Positions 11,785-22,997 are shown, counted from the stretch's first letter. The stretch: DNA of 64,000 bases from Puccinia triticina (GCF_026914185.1 NC_070563.1:3121001-3185000); one strand, 5' to 3'. The notes: generated from the letters alone by a model not told the origin. Made by a program: numbers and translations.

Positions 11785-14700
11785 TCAATCATCCACAAGG
11801 CCTTCCCAGCCCTGCACAACGTAAAAGCCCACACAAAAAAGTCAACTCGTGCCAAACAGACACTGGGTAACCCTGCCAAGCAGAAGGACTTACTGCGGTG
11901 CGTAATCCTACGGCACTGATTGTCTCAGTGGACAGACCAAACGTCCCAGCAACATGCCGCATGATGGCCACATGCCCAATCACTTGTGCACAATTAACCA
12001 CCGTCATCACCTCTAGTTCGGCCTTGACTAATCTGCAGTTGAGATAGGGGTAATCTCCGTACGGATCATCCTTCCTTTGTAGTTCTTTGAATGGCCTCAC
12101 CGCGAGCCATGTTGTCCCCAGTGTTTGTTCTGATTGGAAGATGTGGTGTGTTTCTCCAAATCGTTGAACATTGCCTAAGTAGAACTCAACCATTGAGTTT
12201 CCCTCGTGATTCTCCTTTGTTGTGAAGGTCTTCCGGTCAATCTGGATGCTGCTGACAGAGTCCACAGTAGGATTCAAATTGAGGTCTAATTGCGTCATTG
12301 GTTTTCCATCACTCCTCCGCTGTTGCAGGCCCACAGCCCTTTGCCACCGCACAAACAAAGGCTGCTGAAGGTTCATTTTGATCGATGCCCCTTTATCTGA
12401 ATCCTCGGCGGCAGAGGATTGAGCATAGGTTGCGTCATTTTGGAGAGAGCGGAGAGTTGAGTTCATATGCCACTTCTTGAGCAGAGTCTTGGGGATGTCT
12501 CCTGCGAATAAGCATCACTCAACATCAGCCATTATGACTGCAGCCAAAGGGAGACAAGCACTCACCAAGGTGGTTGTTGGTAGGGAGCCTCTGTAACATC
12601 CCGTTCACTCTCTCCTGTGCCCATGCTGCCGTTGAGCGAGGAGGGCCAAACCTCCGGATTACATCAGAGAAATGCTGAGTCAGATGCAAGTTTGGTTTGC
12701 TTGATTTTGTTGGCCAGCCAGTTTGCAGACATCTTTGGTATTTCAATATTAAACTGTCAAGTTCGGCCAAATCTTGCAACTTTATCCTAGGGAGAGTCAG
12801 GAAGTGGGCCACTTGAGAAAGCGTGGTAGTTGATTCTAATAGCAATGAAGTCCTTCTTTTGCTCTGGGTGGTGCCCGTGTCTGCCAGACATCTGACCCAG
12901 ATTGGAATGAGTGCCATTGTGTAGTACACCTTATACAAGATTAACCACTCGGCTGCCTTTAATGAACCGTGAGAAGCAGAACCTAGATTGTGTGGCACTT
13001 GGTCAATCCAAGACGGCAGGACAGTGTGTAGGATACATCGTCGGACCACATCAAGTTCTTCAGGCAACAATCGAGGACAGCTCATATCATCAGCTGGCAA
13101 AGGTGGGTTTCTTGCTTGTCTTCTCACACCCCTGACAGTATCATCGCTGCCACCCTCCTCCTCAGATTCGCTAGATTTGTGATCATCGGACGTGGTGTAC
13201 GACATTTTCTTTCTCTGACGCAATGCGTAGGAGTGCGTGGATGACGTGTCTGAGTGGGCGTGCGGGGATGGTTGAGAGTTAGGATCTGTGGAGGCACGAA
13301 TCTGTGAAGATTTCCTTTCTGTCGGCGCCATGCGGCTACATCCACCGGCAACAGGAGCTTGACGGGTTTGTTTGCTAGGTCTTTCAGCGGTGGGCGCTTC
13401 CGTGATGTCGCTCGTCAGTTTCCTCTTCCCCTTTTGACTCTCTGCCAAACGCGGGTGATCACCAAAGGGCATCTCCGAGTAGGATTTGTCGCTCTGCCAT
13501 GCCCCGTCTATCTCTTGTGATGCTTGAAGTTGCGCACCAGCCAAGGGCAAATTTAAGAATCGGAAGCTGTGATCTTTCAAGTCACCCAGCACCAAGGCGT
13601 GCATCACTTCAATCGAGCAATATGTAACCGGTTTCCAATGCGTGAGTTCATTCAGCACACTCCATCGGGCGCCATGATTTTTGGTGAATTTCTTGCGTTC
13701 TGTGCAATTCTGTATCTTCAGCCAAGCGGATGCATGGTTCCGGTGTACTTCGTCAGTGCGCTGAGGGAATTTGGTTGTATCTGCCTCGTGCAGGTTGTCC
13801 TTAGTGAGGAGACAAAAGGCACAAAACAGTTGGGCAGCATGACTCCCAAATCCGCCGGTCTTCCGTATGGCCGGGAGGTCGGCAATGAGTGGGAATATTG
13901 CCGCACGGATGGTTCTCCCGGTGGGATGGAGACTAGTCGATTCAAAGGAAACCCCGCCCCAAAACTCCTTCAGCTCCTCCACCAATGGTCGCAAGATATG
14001 GTTGATCTGTTCAAGCTTTGGCTCTTTAGGGCCTGGAATGATGCTGAAGAGAAAGAGATTTTCCAACCTATATCGGTGAGTTGCGGGCAGATTCAGGCAA
14101 ACCAAAGTTATTGCCCCAACTGTCGTGTGCTTCCCGAGATTTGAGGATCCACCGGGGCTAAACCAGTCGAGATATAAACTGAAGACCAGGTTTCCGGAGT
14201 GTGCTGTATACAATCCCGTACCGTCGTCCAAATTTGGAAATTCTTGCCACACCCGGCCGTGCCACACGTCTTCCAATGGCTGGTCATCCGGCCAGTTACT
14301 GGCGACCAGACTTGAATCTAATAAGGCTTCAAATGGAGGTTGGGATAGCCGGCCCCGCAACCATGATCTCAGTGATACGAAAGGAAACGTCCGAGCAGGC
14401 AGACCGGCGTTGTACAGTGGCTGATCGCACGTCGGATTCAGATTCTCGGCCTTGGCCCACTTGCAGAAGCCCTGCCTGGGGGAAAGGAAGGGCTGAGTAC
14501 AAGTTTGCGGACCATCTCCAGGCGCCGAATTGATCGGGTAGAGTGCAAAGCATTTCTTGCAGCAGATACGTATGGTCAGGTTGGGCTTAAGGCCAAGACG
14601 ATGGAAGACAGCTTCCTGAGTCCTGGGAATCTGCTCTAGAATTGGGGTTGGATCAATCGTTGTCTGATTCTTCATGCTCCAGATCTGTGCGAGAAGTGAA

Positions 14701-14843
14701 ACATTTGCCCGGGCGGCTTTCAGGAAATCCACCGCTCCATTCTTAGTCAGCTTGTTAGCCATCACCGACGAAGCCATCTGCACCATAACCTGCTTGCAAA
14801 ATGCCTCTTGTGGCACAAAGTGTCCAGATGTGATACTAGTCAT
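11785..14843 (-). CDS. Tnp2-family (CACTA/Plavaka-like) transposase
   Basis: Putative DDE transposase for cut-and-paste movement of the surrounding element. Exon 1 is 14843-12566, exon 2 12501-11894, exon 3 11811-11785. Intron 1 (12502-12565, 64 nt) has GTGAGT...CGCAG and joins HLG to DIPKTLLKKW in phase. Intron 2 (11812-11893, GTAAGT...TGCAG) is likely; without it the frame ends at 11789. Visible features are an N-terminal zinc-ribbon-like CCKKCFALYP (about residues 94-103), LYLDWFSPGG (about 223-232), ADLPAIRKTGGFGSHAAQ (about 321-338) followed by FCAFC, and SIEVMHALVLGD (about 410-421). These match the spacing of conserved blocks in Tnp2 proteins and give D226, D322 and E412 as candidate catalytic residues. 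A low-complexity Ser/Lys/Arg-rich insert lies near residues 450-580. The frame is intact, so the protein may be active. Extra 5' exons are possible: the frame is open upstream of the ATG to about 14930, with no clear splice junction. Confidence 0.8.
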
Positions 14844-15691
14844 TTCTGTGGCACCTGCAGAGGCACTTGTGCCACTCTGCTGCCAAAACGGTGGATCAGC
14901 AACGCTCCTCGGAAGAACTCATCTCACCCGTTGGTTTCACTCACATGGGCTTCAGGGGCTGACGCAGCGGCAGAGCTGGCCAATTGTGAAGGTTCGCGCT
15001 TGGATTGCTCAACTTTCAATTTCTGTTGATGATCCCGATAAACACGGGGGGACAAAACCCTCCCAGGAACAATTCCACGACCGTCTTCTTCATGCTGTGC
15101 GTCGCTGCAGCCAAAGTGTGTACATAGACAGACGTGAAGCGGCCGATTTGCTATGGGAAGGACAAGATATGGTGATGTGGGCTGATTTTGTTGCCAGGTG
15201 TAACTTGGAGTAGCGCGGGCGTGTCGAGTTGGATGGTTTGGAGATGAGATGCAGCTGAGGCCTTGGACAACTGATGATTACCACTGCAAATCAAGCCGTG
15301 CCAGGTGCAGAAATAGATGAGGTGGTTCTAAGGGCGCCCAATGAGCTGAATAGTTCCTACAGTCAAGCAACTCGCCACTGCCTCGGTCGGAAATGCCGAT
15401 GCCAAATCACACTTCCATCCAGCAAGTCCGGAGGCTATGCAGATTGCTGCTGGGACATGTCGGTAATGGCCATTCAAGACATTTCCTCAAGAAGAAGCGG
15501 GATTGACATTGCCAGGTGACCAATTTACATATTGTAGCGCTTTAACGCCCCCACGGAGGCCCATTTTAACTCCCACTCACCGTGGAACCTCCCCGACTGA
15601 GTGAAAGCGACAGAGAAAACAGAGGGTAGGACCCTGTGGGATAAAGCGAATCCACCTAACTCCGAAAGTTTCCCTCCATCAATTCGATAAG

Positions 15692-16135
15692 TTGCCCGGT
15701 CAACAACATTCTACCATCCCAAATCGAATCATGAAGAGCACCTTCAATTTCTCTCTGATGCAGCTCCAGTGGCTCCAAGCCAAGCAGATTTTTGTGGACG
15801 CAGAGATGGAGCGGGTCGTTGCAGGGGCAGGTGAAATCACGGACGATGGGATCAATGTCAAGTTGGCATACCAGTTTCAAGCCAAATTGTTTGCGGATGC
15901 CGCAGACATGAGGATCCCTCAATGGGCAGTGCCTGATGTGACCGCCACATGGAATGCCATCAGAAATCGCCACGGAAAGGGTTAGTTGTGTCTAATAGAC
16001 CCTAACACGCATCAGCGGACTCATTCTCCCGGTCCCTCCTTGCTTGCAGGTCCCGTCTGCGCCAACTTTGCTGGACATCAAGATGACACTGGTGCCCAAG
16101 GGACCTCGACCTCCGGGACCTTCCTCAGCCGCTAA
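15692..16135 (+). CDS. Small unknown gene, two exons supported, model incomplete
   Basis: Exon 15692-15980 (in-frame ATG also at 15731) encodes MKSTFNFSLMQLQWLQAKQ, then an acidic helical region. It joins exon 16050-16135 through a 69-nt intron (GTTAGT...TTGCAG) in phase, ending at TAA 16133-16135. The second exon also has another open frame ending exactly at a GTAAAT donor (16136), so longer isoforms that continue into downstream exons are possible. A protein-like frame at 15274-15519 (HCLGRKCRCQ) could be an upstream exon, but I could not join it in phase. The gene lies inside the palindrome-bracketed transposon, divergent from the transposase. No known domain. Confidence 0.4.
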
Positions 16136-16390
16136 GGTAAATCATAGCTTGTGGCTCTAACAATGTACTTTGCCATCTGGCATTTACCGGAATGATTGCA
16201 TTTGGGTAGGGCCACCAATGCAGCAATGGCCTCTGTCATGGATAGTGAACACACCGCCTCAAGATCTCCCTCCTTCTTGCTACTGCTCCATTGTAAAGCT
16301 GCCTGTCCCCTTTGACCGGCCCTCTGCCACAGAATATGAGATATACCTTCCCGCCGCCGGCAGGCAACAGCAAATGTCACACATGAATAG

Positions 16391-16727
16391 AAATGGTGGC
16401 AGATTGCCCTTCTACACTAAAAATCAGCCACCAGGAGGTCATAATCACATTCAGCATTCTCCCGCCCCACGAACACCCCCACCCGAGTCATTCGAAATGC
16501 TGAGAGGCGGTATCTCAAGTGTTGAGATTGGTCGCGCCTTACTCCTGGGCCCATCAGCAGAACAAAAAGTTGCTTCAGGCAGATTAAGTCAGCTGGTCTG
16601 GGCTGGTCCCAGCCATGTACTGCCAAATAAGACCTCTAAAAGACAGAGCCCATCGCATCAACCACAATCTACAATGGATGAGTGTGTGCTGACAAGGAGC
16701 GAGGTGACCAAGTTACTGAAGAAGTAA
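16391..16727 (+). CDS. Probable terminal exon of an unknown gene
   Basis: The frame opens at an AATAG acceptor (16381-16390) and runs without interruption to TAA at 16725-16727. It encodes a Pro/His-rich start (PPGGHNHIQHSPAP), then a helical segment (FEMLRGGISSVEIGRALLLG) and a Lys-rich tail (EVTKLLKK). There is no ATG at its head, so it is presumably the last exon of the plus-strand gene that begins near 15.7 kb or earlier. It ends 73 bp before the right palindrome pair. Family unknown. Confidence 0.35.
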
Positions 16728-16799
16728 CACTGCTGTGTGTAGTGAAATCCCACAGCACCGCTGGGATATTACGCTTCTCTGCTTGCACGCTGCAAGCCT

Positions 16800-16839
16800 A
16801 TGTCCACCCTGATGTTTGGCCGAACATCACTGTGGACAT
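16800..16839. repeat. 40-bp near-palindrome, copy 3 (right pair)
   Basis: Same motif as at 9079/9372, with single substitutions (TTTGGCCGAA at the centre, ACTGTGGACAT at the end). It starts 73 bp after the last coding exon of the block. Confidence 0.9.
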
Positions 16840-16936
16840 TTGCTTCGCCAGACCACTAATAAACCGGTCCTTTGCCAGAGCCTGAGCTCACACCGCCATC
16901 TTGCTTACCCGACACTCACTGTCCAGCCAACAGGGA

Positions 16937-16976
16937 ATGTCCACCGTGATGTTCGGCCGAACATCATGGTGGACAT
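16937..16976. repeat. 40-bp near-palindrome, copy 4 (right pair)
   Basis: This copy is closest to a perfect palindrome: ATGTCCACCGTGATGTTC, GGCC centre, then the complement with one mismatch pair. Beyond it I see no feature until the small element at 17311. Confidence 0.9.
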
Positions 16977-17310
16977 TTCTCAAATGCCCTCTTCCCCTTC
17001 CTTCCCGGCATGCAGAACCCAAATAAACCACGTCCTATCACTCCCCTTGTCTTATATGAGTGTTTGGACCCCATCGCGTCCCCGCTTGCAAGGTGCAAAG
17101 ACTGTCCTTTGTCTTGTCAACCCATCACCACCTATCCCACCAACACTTAAGGTCATCACCTCTGGCCCCCACCCACCTCAATCCGCTCATTCATTCCACC
17201 TCATCGCCCACGCCCCATGTCATCCACGAATGCCAATCTTCTCAAAGGTCAACCCCCCCAAGGTGTTGCCAAAATCAACGCTATCTACTCAACTTTCATA
17301 CCAAATTCCC

Positions 17311-17526
17311 CACTGCCAGCATATTTGGCTGGGTTGAAGTCATCCCAGTTTAACTGGGATGCACTCAACCAATTTAAACTTGGTTGATCTCAACCAATTT
17401 AATATAAACCCAAGGGGGGTACCTTGGATTTACATTTCATCAGCTGAGATCACCCAAGTTTAAATTGGTTGAGTGCATCCCAGCTTAACTGGGATAACCC
17501 CAACCCAGCCAATTATGCTGGCAGTG
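17311..17526. mobile_element. 216-bp CACTG-type MITE with 3-bp target duplication
   Basis: The ends are CACTGCCAGCATATTTGG and its near-complement ending GCTGGCAGTG. Inverted arms of about 80 bp are nearly perfect and include a small palindrome (CATCCCAGTTTAACTGGGATG on each side, 21 bp, given in two overlapping parts CATCCCAGTTTA and TAACTGGGATG). CCC flanks both ends (17308-17310 and 17527-17529). CACTG termini plus a 3-bp duplication fit a non-autonomous CACTA-superfamily element. It ends 23 bp before the start codon of the next gene and may contribute to its promoter. Confidence 0.75.
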
Positions 17527-17549
17527 CCCAGTCACCATGCTCACGGAGC

Positions 17550-18550
17550 ATGGCTGCCTTCATCAGAACTCTGCTTGACTTGAACACTTCGGCTACGAAA
17601 CCCGTTTCTGATCTCTGGCGAATCCGTCCCTCCGCTCACAACTTTCACGTAGGCTCCAACCTTCCTGATTCAATCCTGATTCACCCGATAGATCCTATTC
17701 CTGCGGAAGGCCTGCTCGGCAAATCTCAAACTGTCCACCCGATCTTCAGAAATATCTTCCTTCATGACCTTTCAAAATCACACTTCCCAGGTCATACCTT
17801 CTGCTGGGATCATGCGTGGGACGCCCCTTGGAACCAGCTGCTTTCCAGATTTATTCTGAAGCATTGGTGGAATGCCTATCAATCAGGCGCGTTTAAAATG
17901 TTCTTCATGGATCCTGTTGAAGCTAGTAACCCCGCTGTCCAGCATGGCCTTCTCCATCAATGGTTTGTCGGCAGGCAAGAGGGCCTCAGACTAGGCCGAT
18001 TCTGCCCGGCAAAGCAATTGAAGAAAAAGCAATCCGAAAGCAAATCCAAAATCCGCATTCAGGTAGATATTGTTCTCCTGTTGAGCTCCATATCCTCCAC
18101 GTGCTAATCTCACAGGGACATACTCATTTTCAGATTCGGCAACATCGTCAAGAGACCCTCTCCTCTCTTCCTGTCCGTCCTACACTCCGATCAGTCTTTG
18201 ACAACATCAAAGCAACCTCTGAGACCGAGTCCACACCTTCGAAATCTCTTGTCAAATTGCCGTTGTCGTGGCGATCAGATTCATTCACCTTGCTTGCCGC
18301 ACAGTTAGACAGAATCTACGCACAGAAAAAGGCCAATACCAATGGGCGGCTATATGCCCTCGAGCTCCTTCTTGAGTCCCGCAGAAAGCCTTCCGACTCC
18401 GCCCCATTGCACAGTTTCAAAGAAGTGCCTCGCAACTTACCCATCAACTGCTACTCTCCAGAATACCTGAAGACGCTTTCCAACTCACAAAAGGAACTTC
18501 TCAATACACTCGATCCTGTAGAATGGCCAAATCTGGTCACAATCGCTTGA
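17550..18550 (+). CDS. Unknown 309-aa protein, partner gene of the SNF2 ATPase
   Basis: Exon 1 (17550-18062) and exon 2 (18134-18550) join in phase 0 through a 71-nt intron (GTAGAT...TTTCAG). The frame is open further upstream but runs into the MITE, so the first ATG outside it (17550) is chosen. The N-terminal half contains aromatic-rich segments (HTFCWDHAWDAPWNQ; LKHWWNAYQSGAFKMFF). The C-terminal part has WRSDSFTLLAAQLDRIY, then VPRNLPINCYSPEYLKTL, which aligns with the C-terminus of the unknown transposon gene at 9730-11412. No signal peptide or membrane segment. It converges with the SNF2 gene, the stops being 163 bp apart. Function unknown. Confidence 0.65.
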
Positions 18551-18713
18551 ATGGTTACATTTCCGTAAGTACTATCATGTCAACCTAGCAAGCTTGTCAT
18601 CAGCAGCTGAGCACATTCATATTCCTCGTTCCCTACATTTGGTACACTAAGCCTATGGGGCCAACAACGTCAGAGTACTGGGAGAGTAACATCACAAAAC
18701 CTCAGCAACTTGC

Positions 18714-20923
18714 TCACAATGCCAATTCTCCCTTCCTTCTCTGTACTTGATATATGTTCATCTCAAGGCTCCCTTGTATATAGTACCAATAGACCGAAAC
18801 TGTCTTGGTTTGACCCAAACGGTAAAGGCAATCAATGGCTTGATTTTCATTTGCTGGGTTCCAACTGGGTTCCTAGAGTTTCAGGAGTCACATGAGCTAG
18901 CTTAGCCTTCCGCCCAAATTCAGTGAGAACTTGCCATAAGATATACATTCTGCGCACATCGCAGATCAATTCCTACTCCGGCTGCCTGTAGTGATGCCAA
19001 GAGAACTTGGCAGCTACTATCATCTTGGAATTGGGTGAGGTTGTCATCACGCTGCCGCACAGTCAAGTCCCCCGTGAGTGAAGTTGATGCAATATGATTC
19101 TCCCCCAAAGCCTGCCGAATGCTTCAATTACCACCAATCAGCACGCGCCACCAGCAGAGTTGGAACCAAAACTTCAAACTCACATATCTAAGAATCCTAC
19201 GTAACTCGAAAATACCACTGCCTTGGGTCGATTGATCCCTCGGACTCCACTTAAGAAAGCTTGCAGACTGCTGATCAAGTGCACGATCTTGCCAGAATCC
19301 TCCCATCGCCAAGTTGTTTCGAGCGGCATCTCTGAGCGTGCAAAGATCGGATGGTTGCAGAATTGGCGAAGCCTGGTCAATTGGCGGAAAAACTCAGCAG
19401 GGTCCCACGGTTCCCCCGCTGCACGAAGTCTCCCAAACGCCCCAATGAATCTTGCGTGCAACTCCCTGGATAGTTCTTCCCATTGCGGGCTACATCGGAC
19501 TACCACGGCATGTTCGACCTTCTCTGGTAGGTTCAAGAGAACATCTTTCGTTCTTCTAAGGCAGACCGAAATCATCAGCTGGTTCAGACTCTGGATAGCC
19601 TCCGGGGCCCCAACCTTCATTCGTGGAATGAGACATTTCTTCCAGATGAGCTCGTTGTCCCAAGGCGCAATCTCCAACGTTGTGATCAAACTTTGAAGAT
19701 CAGTTAGGCGATTCTGCACCGGTGTTCCCGTTAGACATAGTACGAAGCGCGACTTGAGTTGCTGAATATTTAGGGTCCGGTTTGAAGCTGGATTCCTCAT
19801 CAGGCTTGAATCAACAAAAATGAGTGTCCTTTCTTAGCTTAGGATGTTATCTCGACCACAAAACTCACTGAGCTTCGTCCACCACAATCCTGTACCAGCA
19901 CAGATTCAGTGATTCAATGGTGAGCTGGTTTGGATGTAGCCTATTCCCACTCTCCCCAATCATCTCGTAAGTCGTAAGCACCACCAACGCCAATTGCAGG
20001 TCTTGCCTACTAAGCTGTTTCCGACTTGGCCCATGAAAAACATGGTAAGTGATTGCGTCATTCCAAAAGTGGATCTTGATCTCACGCTCCCAGTTAGATA
20101 GTGTTGCCAGGGGGCAAATGACTAATGTAGCTGCAGAGCGTGTGATCCAATCCTCCCATTGAAACTGCACAGCAGAATCCGCAGAAGCCAAGATGAACGT
20201 GAGGGATGTCAATGTCTTCCCCAACCCCATGTCGTCTGCAAGGATAGAGCCGCGGGACTGGGTTTTGGTTGGATGGTCCGGTGTGTTGATCCCGGCTTGA
20301 GCAGTAAAGCGGCGAAGCCACGCATTCGCGGGATGATGCCACAGTCCTAAACTCTGATCAACGGATGATTCATTCTTTCGGAGGAACACCAGGGCAGTCA
20401 GTTGATGGGCTTTGAGCTCGGTACGGCATTGCCAAAGAGCTGTCGCCACCCCCGCATCGTTAGCTGTCATCCCGGCTTCAGCTGTGTCGGAAACAAAGTG
20501 CGGGATGTCAAAGTATAAGCTTGGGTTGTAGTTCCACAGTGGGGTCAACTCCAAGTGTGCAGCCGCAAAAGCTGTTTGAATATGCTGAATGTGTTCGAAA
20601 CGGCTGAACACGCAGCCCCATAGCTTGGGTTGGACCCCTCGTCGGATCACGACGAATGCGCGTATCTTCATGAGACTCTGATCGTCGGCTGAAAAGTTCT
20701 TACACGTGACTGGAGCCAAACAGGATGATATTGGGCCAAGGAGCGGACCAAGCTGCTCACTAGCTCTGGGGCTGAGATCTCCTATCATGATCCGTCGGCT
20801 GCCATACACATGGACTTGGGTGTGACCGCGCTGTAGGAAGCCCACCTGCGGTACCTCGTTGGCAGCTGGCAACCGCGAGGAGAAAATCGGCGCAATGAAC
20901 TGGCCGAGACAGTAGGAGCTCAT
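18714..20923 (-). CDS. SNF2-family DNA-dependent ATPase (Rad5/Rad16/HLTF-like), four exons
   Basis: A nuclear ATPase that translocates on duplex DNA and remodels chromatin or repair intermediates. Exons: 20923-19869, 19804-19184, 19121-18935, 18872-18714; introns of 64, 62 and 62 nt, all in phase. The last intron has a GC donor (ATG|GCAAGT) and CTCTAG acceptor. Numbered from the ATG at 20923, motif I DDMGLGKT is at about 230-237. The Walker B DEAH (about 349-352) is completed across intron 1. LTGTPVQN and the SNF2 motifs FQDDSSCQVLLASLQAAGVG and EPSWNPANENQAID follow. Motif VI reads QAIDCLYRLGQ where the family has QA-D-R-hR-GQ, so one conserved Arg is Cys. Length about 673 aa. The frame is open to about 21050 without an ATG, so an extra 5' exon is possible. 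Substrate cannot be deduced. Confidence 0.85.
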
Positions 20924-21059
20924 CAGCGCACACGTTTGGATTGGGTGTGTCAGCTGTGGTTGGACGAGTGGGTTAGAAAGCACCGGGTGTCGTCGTTCTT
21001 GCTGTTGTGGAGAGACTCTTGCGTGGGTGGAATTCGTCTCCAACCAGGTCGCTTACACG

Positions 21060-22275
21060 GCTACGAGCCTTTGTACCTCGCATGTTCTTTGGTTGTGTAC
21101 TCACAAACCTTTCTCGGGCCAAACATGCATATATGTCGATGCGCGTTGTTTGGTACCGATAAAATTTGCTAATCTTGACTTGCGAGCTCACGTCTGTGGC
21201 GCTTCCCCCAAGAGTAACAAAATTTCGAGGACACCAGAGGGTTTGACCTGCCCTGAAACTGCCACATATGGTCAAGATGAAGTCTACTCTCCCCAACTGG
21301 CTTACAGCATTGAAAAGGCTTGGCTGCCCTCACTTCACAAGCCTGGCTCCGCTGGCTGATCTAACACTATAGCTTTGCATCTACACACCCAGCTCAATTT
21401 CATTGGTAGGGCCAGCACACTTGGGTTGCAATATGCAGGATCGGGGACATTCAAACCAAGCAAGAGAAACCTTCTGCTTGGGCATCAGTTGTCACTACAC
21501 CACACGACCCAATTAACTCACCAGTCAGTGCATCAATGGCCTTTATGGATGAAATACCCGGTAGAGCAAAAAGATCAGTGGCCCACATGCAACAAAAAGA
21601 GCAGTGTTTGACCTGCTGGTTCATGCAGCAGTGATGAGACTCACTCACGCACTATGTCAGCAATCTCTAGGGCAAAAAACATCAGTTCGTCGATTTGGGT
21701 GGGAATGCACAACCCACAACCCAACAGGTATGGGTAACTAATTTGAATGACTTCAAAGATCTGGCCTTGTAATTTTTCTTGGCAGTTGTCAACAGGGGCT
21801 GACTTCTGGTCCACTTCCTACTCCAGATGTTGCTGATGCTGCGCACACAGAGGAAACTAGGATCCAGGAGGTAGATAAAGCTGCCAAAAACACTCCCAAA
21901 GAACGTCAAAGGTCACCATCCCCAGTGTCTCAATCACAATTGTCTACTCAGCAGCAATCCAGCTCAGTTGCTGTTTTTTAATCATCCTGGCTAAATAGCT
22001 TCCACGTGCAGACATGTGTGACAGCAAACCATGAATTTATGCGCTGGATTAACAGGTGAAGGGCAAGAGACATTACAAGTAAAATGCAGATGGAGACGGT
22101 AAACATTGTCTCAGTAGGATTCAAACATGAGTTCAGACTTGCAGACTGATTAATTCATCATCACCTGCTTCCTGCAGTTGGTAATGAGTTGGGAATGAGG
22201 GTAGTAATTCCTTGCTGCTGAACCCAGGACTGAGATCAGGCTGACATCAGACCATTTGAATGATAAAGTTACGGT
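21060..22275. other. Intergenic, no gene recognised
   Basis: Only short frames without domains. A short upstream exon of the SNF2 gene could lie at 21050-21300 (minus-strand frame with RGTKARSR before a GTAAGC donor), but I cannot prove it. The rest looks like old repeat DNA. Confidence 0.3.
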
Positions 22276-22318
22276 CTGGCACTCTCTGGAGAGTGCCACA
22301 CATTCCCCCCTGGTGAAT
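22276..22318. mobile_element. Isolated terminus of the 283-1190 element family
   Basis: The block GGCACTCTCTGGAGAGTGCC followed by CACACATTCCCCCCTGGTG matches the inverted right end of the element at 283-1190. No partner terminus is found to the right, so this is a truncated copy or one end of a longer, diverged element. Confidence 0.6.
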
Positions 22319-22359
22319 ATTTTTTGGAGAGGGCAGTTAAGACCCCCTCTTTTGATTAA

Positions 22360-22530
22360 TCAATTTTTTTTTGATAAAAATCCCCTCCTTCTTTCGGGGG
22401 AAGTCGCTGTGCGCGAAGTATTTTTCGGCTTGCGCGCACAGCGGGCTTGACGTCAGGGGACGGTTGATTCTGTGCGCGAAGAGTTTTTCGCTGCTGCGCG
22501 AAGTAGGTCCGAAACAAAATGAAAACATTT
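22360..22530. repeat. Short hairpins rich in GTGCGCGAAG
   Basis: Three GCGCGAAG/CTTCGCGC-like blocks form small hairpins with TTTTTCG loops (for example GCTGTGCGCGAAG paired with GCGCGCACAGC). Similar GC-rich hairpins with CGAAGC or CGCTTCGCG recur near 40.8, 44.8 and 45.4 kb. Non-coding. Confidence 0.5.
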
Positions 22531-22997
22531 TTTTTTTCCAAAAATGGTTCAAACACACCTCCTGGGTGTATTTGAGTTCATCTGCAGTATTTTTGAAATT
22601 AAAAAGATTTCAAAAAAAAGTTCAATTTCTTTTTTGGGCAAGTTCAAAAACTTTTCAAAAATATCTCAAAAAAGTGTTTATAATTGGGGCCTGGGTTATG
22701 CCAATTTACCTGCATGCACGCGCGGGTCTACTTTGAAACCCCCTATTGAAAGGGTCCAAGCTTCTTGGGAAAGACAATACATATCAGGGCTTATCAGGGA
22801 GACATATATGAGATATCGTTGACATGTAAATATGTGTAGTTTCCAATTCCGATCTCAGCCAGGCGGGGCCCGCGGGGGTGTCCAGTCATGCGCATGTAGG
22901 GCCCAGTCCCACGACCCCCCTTGTTGCCCATCCCCGCTGGCGAACCAACCCCGAACCAACCAGAACCAATCAACCAACCCACAATCAATCCCTTCCC

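Larger units (their letters stand above)
9079..16976. mobile_element. Probable 7.9-kb Tnp2 (CACTA/Plavaka-type) DNA transposon with passenger genes
   Basis: A Tnp2-family transposase gene (11785-14843) sits inside an interval whose two flanks each carry a pair of the same 40-bp near-palindrome (9079 and 9372 on the left; 16800 and 16937 on the right). I see no other copy in the window. Between the pairs lie an unknown minus-strand gene (9730-11412), the transposase, and small plus-strand coding exons (15692-16727). The palindromes are best read as terminal or subterminal transposase sites. I could not identify exact ends or a target duplication, so the boundaries are approximate. Confidence 0.55.

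Noticed and set aside
12911..14533. Several frames of 70-190 codons on the plus strand
   Set aside because: They lie antisense inside the Tnp2 transposase exon and have no independent domain or splice evidence.
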